NCBI GenBank assembly: GCA_022828595.1
Contig: JAKGHH010000008.1
Span: forward strand, 2,230,728-2,294,727
DNA length: 64,000 nucleotides
Origin: Nelumbo lutea
Taxonomy: Eukaryota > Streptophyta > Magnoliopsida > Proteales > Nelumbonaceae
Direction of reading: 5' to 3'
In this document: piece by piece, positions 57,873 to 64,000 of the stretch
How positions within the stretch are numbered: the first letter of the stretch is position 1
How the letters are laid out: the number at the start of each line of letters is the position of its first letter
The notes under the pieces: generated by a model
Database searches by the model: none
Seen by the model: only the letters and a program-made list of their open reading frames with translations
Told to the model about the DNA's origin: nothing
Made by a program: the position numbers and the translations under genes

Positions 57873-59065
57873 TAGGGGTGTCCATTCGATTGGATTTGGT
57901 CCGATCCCATTGATGTGAATTCATTATAAATGGATCAGGTATAATCCAATCCAATGAATAACTTACATAATTTTGGACAGGTTTAACTTAATATTTGTAC
58001 CATTCAATTTATTCAAATTCATTTTTATTTAGATTGATTTCGACCCAAAATCGATCAATGGACACTTATATTTTTATCTTATATCAATAAACTGGATATT
58101 GGCTTAATCTAACTAAGTCTAATATAAATTTATTATGGATGGACCAGGTCTAGTCCAATCTAATAAAAATTTTGATGTGAATTCATTATAAATGGATCAG
58201 GTATAATCCAATCCAATGAATAACTTACATAATTTTGGACAGGTTTAACTTAATATTTGTACCATTCAATTTATTCAAATTCATTTTTATTTAGATTGAT
58301 TTCGACCCAAAATCGATCAATGGACACTTATATTTTTATCTTATATCAATAAACTGGATATTGGCTTAATCTAACTAAGTCTAATATAAATTTATTATGG
58401 ATGGACCAGGTCTAGTCCAATCTAATAAAAATTTTGATGTGAATTCATTATAAATGGATCAGGTATAATCCAATCCAATGAATAACTTACATAATTTTGG
58501 ACAGGTTTAACTTAATATTTGTACCATTCAATTTATTCAAATTCATTTTTATTTAGATTGATTTCGACCCAAAATCGATCAATGGACACTTATATTTTTA
58601 TCTTATATCAATAAACTGGATATTGGCTTAATCTAACTAAGTCTAATATAAATTTATTATGGATGGACCAGGTCTAGTCCAATCTAATAAATATTTTGAT
58701 GTGAATTCATTATAAATGGATCAGGTATAATCCAATCCAATGAATAACTTACATAATTTTGGACAGGTTTAACTTAATATTTGTACCATTCAATTTATTC
58801 AAATTCATTTTTATTTAGATTGATTTCGACCCAAAATCGATCAATGGACACTTATATTTTTATCTTATATCAATAAACTGGATATTGGCTTAATCCAACT
58901 AAGTCTAATATAAATTTATTATGGATGGACCAGGTCTAGTCCAATCTAATAAATATTTTGGATAAATTGGTCCGATCCACTTTATCTTTTTGGTCTGTCC
59001 AATCCATCTAAATTGATTTTAGATTTAACTGGGTCCAGTTCAAAACCGGTCCATTGACACCTTTA
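57873..59065. mobile_element. hAT-type MITE containing four 262-bp tandem units
   Basis: Left end TAGGGGTGTCCATT and right end CATTGACACCTTTA are inverted repeats. The flanks ATTCTACC (57865-57872) and ATTTCACC (59066-59073) match at 6 of 8 positions, a worn 8-bp duplication. The interior is the array at 57912-58959. The element at 42902-43209 has the same ends and similar inner sequence in single copy, so this is an internally amplified member. Confidence 0.75.
57912..58959. repeat. Four-copy 262-bp tandem array
   Basis: GATGTGAATTCATTATAAAT starts at 57912, 58174, 58436 and 58698, an exact period of 262. The copies are almost identical (for example TAATAAAAATTTTG against TAATAAATATTTTG at unit ends), which points to recent amplification. 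Confidence 0.95.
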
Positions 59066-62000
59066 ATTTCACCCATCAAACTTCCTAGTTCCTACTCTTT
59101 CCAACTTCGAAGCATATAAATAAAATAAAATTATAAAAGAAAATTTCCTATTCTATTTTTAAATGAAACCCTGCACAAATCGCTACGCATGCTCTCCTTC
59201 CCTCAATGATCATCAATCTCCATTCTTTTTTACGCCTTTTCTTTTTTTATTTATTACTTCCACGCTGTTTTCATTTTTCACCTTTTTTTTATTCTCTTTT
59301 CTTTCTCCACCTTAACATTTTTTTACTTCAAATTCCAAACCCATTTCTGGGCCGCAGTAGTGAGCTTCGTAAACAAAGACAGTTCTCAACATGAAAAAAA
59401 GTAAGCAACCTTCAAGTTTGAATGGGACTATATGATTCCACATCCACGATTATGGGATGCGGTGGATGTATGATAGATACATTTATAAGCAGCTTCATAA
59501 AATAATTTGTTTGAGGGCCCTAAGTCACAATCGACGACGCAATAATAGATGGGGTGATCTTATGGAATGCCCTTGGATTAGCATCGCTGATAGTATCCAG
59601 TGGTCATGGTAAACGCTAAAGCCCATTGGCTATTATATTAATATGGAGCTCTAACGGCTACTTTTTTGAGAAATATGGAGTTGGGTAGTAGGAAATTTGG
59701 AATCCTACGACTGAGAGTTTGGATAAGGTGGTCCTTCAGTCCTTTGCTGTACCAAGTAATAAGTGTTCACGTCACACTTCTAAACTCTTCATTTGTTTTG
59801 TTTGTTTGTTTTTGTTTAGAGAGAGAGAGAGAATCTTGGTTGAGAAGGAAGTAGGAAGTGTGGAGTGGACATAATTAAAAACTAAAAACTAAAAAGGGCC
59901 ATTTCCACTGGAGCACTATGGTATAATTTCTCCATTCTCACACTCTACCAACCCTATCTTTCTATTAAATTAATTATCACCGTTGTGAAAGTGATTGAAG
60001 TAATCAAGTAGGGAATCTTATAATATTAATTATACAATTCATCCATTCCACTTTCACAAACTTCCATCTCCCATCTTAACGTTTGTAGAGGCTCTCACTT
60101 CTCACTGTTTACTTTAGTAAGTCATTGCTCTCTGTCTGTCTCTCTCTCTCTCTCTCGATATTCTTTCATTCTTGGCCCAATCCGATTCATCTGTGTATCA
60201 TTCCGGTAGTAGGAGAATCAATTGGGACACTCATCTACCCAACCCAACCCATAAAATTTTCAAGAAACAAAAAAGAATAGTGAGTTTTGAGTAAATCAAT
60301 TGGGAGAACACTGCCGTATTCAGTATAGGATCAACCTGAAAGGTCATTATCTACTCTGTCAATCTAACAAGGAACGGCACCCTTCCCTGATCTTTCTACA
60401 AAATGGACGGTGTACGTAAACACGAGTCTTCTCGCTTATCATGTTGTGCTCTCCTATCAAGTATCAGCAACAGCAAACACATAAATAAAGAGAAAGAAAG
60501 AAAAGAAAGCGAAACACTGCGTAAGGCCTTTTAATCAGGTTTTGTCTCCCCGGCCCCTCTCAAAATTGGGATGTGTCCCCATCAACCCATCACCTCCCAA
60601 CCAAACCAATTCCATTCGTCAGAGGGAGAAGGGAATTCTGAATTTAGAAGCATATATCCAAGACAGTAAACAATTCTTCGTTCGGCGACGACACATCATG
60701 TGGTTGTACAGAAAAGATTCCCTGCTGAAGCGCTCATCGAGTGCATGGTGCACCTCGAGAGCACAATTTTAAGTGCACAGACATCGAAGTGGTTAAGGCA
60801 GAGGCAGAAGGGTAAAAGTAATTTGTGAGCTTTTGTGGCATAATTGGAATGTTCGCTTCTTCATGCTCTCCCTCTCCTAATTGATGTTTTTCCTCTCAGC
60901 ACTGACGCGCCCGTGGGGTTGACTGCTTTTAGTCGTGCCTCGTTCGAGCCTTAATAACAATAATTCCCCTTTTTAAATTATTATCTTTTGCCACTAATAA
61001 TAATATGGAGGCTTTTAAAACGAGATTAGATTATCTGAAGCAATGGTTATATAATAAACTGTGGAACCATTGATAACACTCCACACAAGTCATATACATA
61101 TATGATCCACAATCACTTAATCTCCCACAAAGCATTAATGACTAGTCTGGGACCTTACAATTGGTTCTACAGCCTACTAACTAGTCATCACTTTCAGTTA
61201 ATCTGAATCCCTTGGATTATTATTTAAAACTCCTTTTCACTTTACCCAAATTCCCTTAAATTAATCCTGAGATTGCCACGAATGAAAATTGTACGATAAT
61301 TTATTAAACTACCCTTCCATATGAAATTTTAAGGCTCATATCTTCATCCAAAATGGGCTTGGGACCTTTGGATTAGAAGAGGGTAAAACAAGAAATATCT
61401 TTCGTTATTTCGAAGAAAGAAGAATTGCTTAGAGGAGAACAGAACAATTAAGTGATTTAATAACAATGTACATTGCTTCACTGGGAAAAGGACAGAATAT
61501 TAGGCTATTATCCAGTGCCAAGGACAATGATGTTTTTCATCGAGACAGATGTTAAGTTTCTTTTTCACTGGATGAGACACAAGGGGCGCATCCCTCACTT
61601 GGTTCTTCTAATTTCTTTCTACAAACCCTTAATTGGAGGCAAAGATCTTAAATGAACTAAATGGCAGTGTGTGAAAGAAGAACAAAGAAAAGAAAGCCTT
61701 GAGCAAAGTGGAAGGGCCATTGTTTTTTGATCCAGAAGATTTGAAGCAACTGGTGTTTCTCCCTGGTGGGTATTGCTCCAGCAAGTTTGTTAAACATACG
61801 TTCCCTATTATTTGACCTTTGACAAAAGGGAAAAATTGCAATTTTGTTTATACAGTCTAGGATAATGAAAGGAAAGTAATATTGAAACCCTCAAGTTTAA
61901 TTCAATTTATGAAAACTTAGGGTATGTGTAAGTCTTTTACCCTAAAAATAATTAATGGCCTAATTGAACAACTTCTGTTAATGGTTACTCACACGGACAC

Positions 62001-62178
62001 AGGTAAGTTCTAGCTAACAAATATGCCCTAACAGAGGGGAGTTTATGGAGGTTTTGACTTTTGAAAAGTCAGCATTAAGTTTCAGAGAAATGGAAAAGAA
62101 ATATGAAGAACTTTACATCGTAAACCTCAAAAAGTCAAATACCTGTAAACTGTTTTGCAAGAAATATGGTGACAAGAT

Positions 62179-62218
62179 TCATATAGGCAACCCCATATAG
62201 TTGGGTAAGGCTTGGATG
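62179..62218 (-). repeat. Dispersed CATCATCC-AAGCCTTA repeat, copy 3
   Basis: The reverse complement reads CATCATCCAAGCCTTACCCA followed by ATATGGGGTTGCC and ATATGAAT. Same order as 19467-19516. Confidence 0.45.
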
Positions 62219-62474
62219 ATGCGACATTGCCCTTCCAAGCCCGAAAAAGGAAAAACAACCCTTCGAAGGTCAGAATCCACACTAACATACGAAGGTATCA
62301 AGGTAGTAGCTCCCCATACATCCTGGAATACAACACTAGCTACGATCTCCCAAGTCCTAACAAATGCATATTAAGACCATGCGCCCAAATTGGCCAAAAG
62401 ACTTGCAGCTTGATTCCCCATCTCGTTATAGAATATTTGAGAGATTCTTATAAATTTCTTGATCTAAGATAATT

Positions 62475-62479
62475 GATTT
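62475..62479. repeat. Target-site duplication, left (GATTT)
   Basis: Repeated exactly at 63082-63086. Confidence 0.8.
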
Positions 62480-63081
62480 TGATGAGGGGTGATTTGGCCC
62501 AACTTGATGAATAGAGGACATGTGGACGAAACTTGTCAGCCAGGTGATGATTCAGCACTTCCGACCACCTCGGCAGATCGGTCACTTCGGGTGTCCCAGT
62601 CACTTCGGATTGCCCCGATCATAAGGTATCTCGGATGCCCGTATATGCCGATGAGACACGTAACAAATTCTAAAAGCTCGCCAATTATCTCCGAGCCTTT
62701 TGGGATCACGTTGCACACCTGTAGATCTTTATCCTCATCCCGCCCGAATCGGGTAGACACAATGAGGTTTATCAGCCAATACGTTATCCACCTTTCGGAA
62801 CAGAACAGACTCCTACTGCTCGGTGTAAGGATCTCGGAGAGGTTTTATGAGGCTCATGGCAACCCAACTATATAAGGGCATTAGCCCCCATAGCACAAGG
62901 TACGCACGATTATTTACTCACTAGCTTACTTGCATTCAAACTTTCAACTCGCTACCAAAATACTCGCCGGATTAGCCACCTCAAATTCTCTGATCCATTT
63001 TCTTACAGTTTGAACCAGTTCACTGAACGACCAACATCCAACTAACCCTTCGGCTAGAAGCTTCCAGATCGCACACCATCA
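62480..63081 (+). mobile_element. Solo LTR of a Tat-like retrotransposon
   Basis: 602 bp from TGATGAGGGGTGATTTGGCC to CACACCATCA, flanked by GATTT at 62475-62479 and exactly again at 63082-63086. It has a TATA box (TATATAAGG) at 62869-62877. The TGATG/CATCA ends and the ATTTGGCC edge motif match the other two LTR elements, though the body differs. No internal region follows, so the element was reduced by LTR-LTR recombination. The open frame at 62489-62875 is incidental. Confidence 0.85.
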
Positions 63082-64000
63082 GATTTGATACATGAAGCTT
63101 CAGATGTACCCATGAGATAGTCAGTGGGTGCACCGTGAACGCATGACTCGCCCACCTGAAGCATCAAATTTGATGCTGATACTTTATGACTGGAATTCAT
63201 GTCAAGAGATTCACACCAAATGAACCTAGATTTTATTTAGATCCACCATTTTTCATGTAATCCATCTAGATCCCCATAGATTCAATAATCCAACTTAAGA
63301 CCAACCAATATTTTCGTATTGGTAGGAACGCGTTTTGTTGGCAGAAGATCCCGATTCATTTTCGTAAAGGCCCAATCCTGTTACTCGAACCCGTAAAAGC
63401 AAACACATTTTGTCAGATGACTGACCCCATGTCTGGTTCAGTCAAATAGATGCCCTTCTTGGGAACTTAAATTTAGCCTATTTCTCCACAACTCAATTCA
63501 AGTGGAAAACTACAAGAAGTAAGCTCAAAGTAAATTAACAAAGTCCTCTAAAACCACATACACAAGTCTTTGATATGATTTGTGTGTGTGCGTATGTGTG
63601 AGAGAGAGAGAGAGCAGAAGAGACTAAAAAATATCAAACTGAATAATCATTTCATTAGTACTGGTTTAGTGTTGGTGAAATATACAAATAAATCGTACCG
63701 CTAGTATTTGAATCACAATACCAAGTACTCACTCTTTTTCTGCACAACAAAAAAGCATGCTCACTGTAGCTGACAAACATGCCACCTCAGCTACTATTGA
63801 CTGCTAGTAGGTTCCCTGCCTTAAAGAATTCCAAATTAACCAACCACTTGCCCATCAATTGAATTTTTCATCTGTATACATTATCCCATATGTTGAGACC
63901 GATGTGTACAGAAGCAGTTTACATTAGGGAAAAGAGAACAAACTGTACTAAAAAAAGTGTAGATCAGATAATAACAATAAAGAGGGGGGAGGGCACCTGG
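63082..64000. other. Spacer to the window edge, no gene seen
   Basis: Starts with the right GATTT duplication (63082-63086). An (AG)n tract lies at 63600-63614. A gene could begin beyond the edge, but nothing in the window shows it. Confidence 0.35.

Larger units (their letters stand above)
59074..62479. other. Spacer, no gene seen
   Basis: AT-rich with a (TC)n tract at about 60139-60156 and no reliable coding sequence. The dispersed repeat at 62179-62218 is listed separately. Confidence 0.35.

Noticed and set aside
62489..62875. 128-codon frame near the right edge
   Set aside because: Falls wholly inside the solo LTR and lacks any known domain.

Overview
The window looks like nuclear DNA of a flowering plant. 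The signs are spliced plant genes with GT-AG introns, plant-specific families (PIP/LURP-type, SBT1 subtilases, a type-C G-gamma subunit, a COPT copper transporter), AT-rich spacers, and plant-type transposons (Tat-lineage Ty3/gypsy, hAT, PIF/Harbinger-like MITEs, LINE, SINE). I cannot name the species from sequence alone.

Host genes, left to right: a COPT5-like copper transporter (10313-10744, +, one exon); a LURP-one-related protein (16898-17852, -, three exons, 207 aa); a type-C heterotrimeric G-protein gamma subunit of the AGG3/GS3/DEP1 kind (35818-40003, +, five exons, 250 aa, very cysteine-rich tail); an SBT1.4-like subtilase (47861-50212, +, one exon, 783 aa); and an SBT1.8-like subtilase (54273-56937, -, two exons, 772 aa). 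The two subtilases are convergent and about 4 kb apart. They are not recent tandem copies. The host genes do not form an operon or obvious pathway.

Mobile DNA fills much of the rest. The dominant element is a complete Tat-lineage gypsy retrotransposon at 20218-30975 with about 1.0-kb LTRs, a perfect 5-bp target duplication (CAAAC) and two RNase H regions. Its sense gag-pol is broken by stops and frameshifts. Between pol and the 3' LTR, on the opposite strand, lies an uninterrupted three-exon gene of 608 codons with its own TATA box. A second complete LTR element (3138-7549, target duplication TTAGT) has no gag-pol at all. A third is a solo LTR (62480-63081, target duplication GATTT). All three share TGATG...CATCA ends, a common 5' edge motif and a TATA box, so they look like relatives in three states: full-length, non-autonomous and recombined out.

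Smaller elements include a hAT transposase relic (about 130-720); hAT-type MITEs with 8-bp duplications (42902-43209, 51135-51585, 57873-59065, the last carrying four 262-bp tandem units); several TTA-flanked Tourist-like MITEs, one of which was the landing site of the large retrotransposon; foldback elements at 1304-1880 and 12175-12940; a LINE relic between the subtilases; two copies of a tRNA-derived SINE; and a decayed tRNA-Val(CAC). The remaining spacers show only microsatellites and AT-rich sequence.
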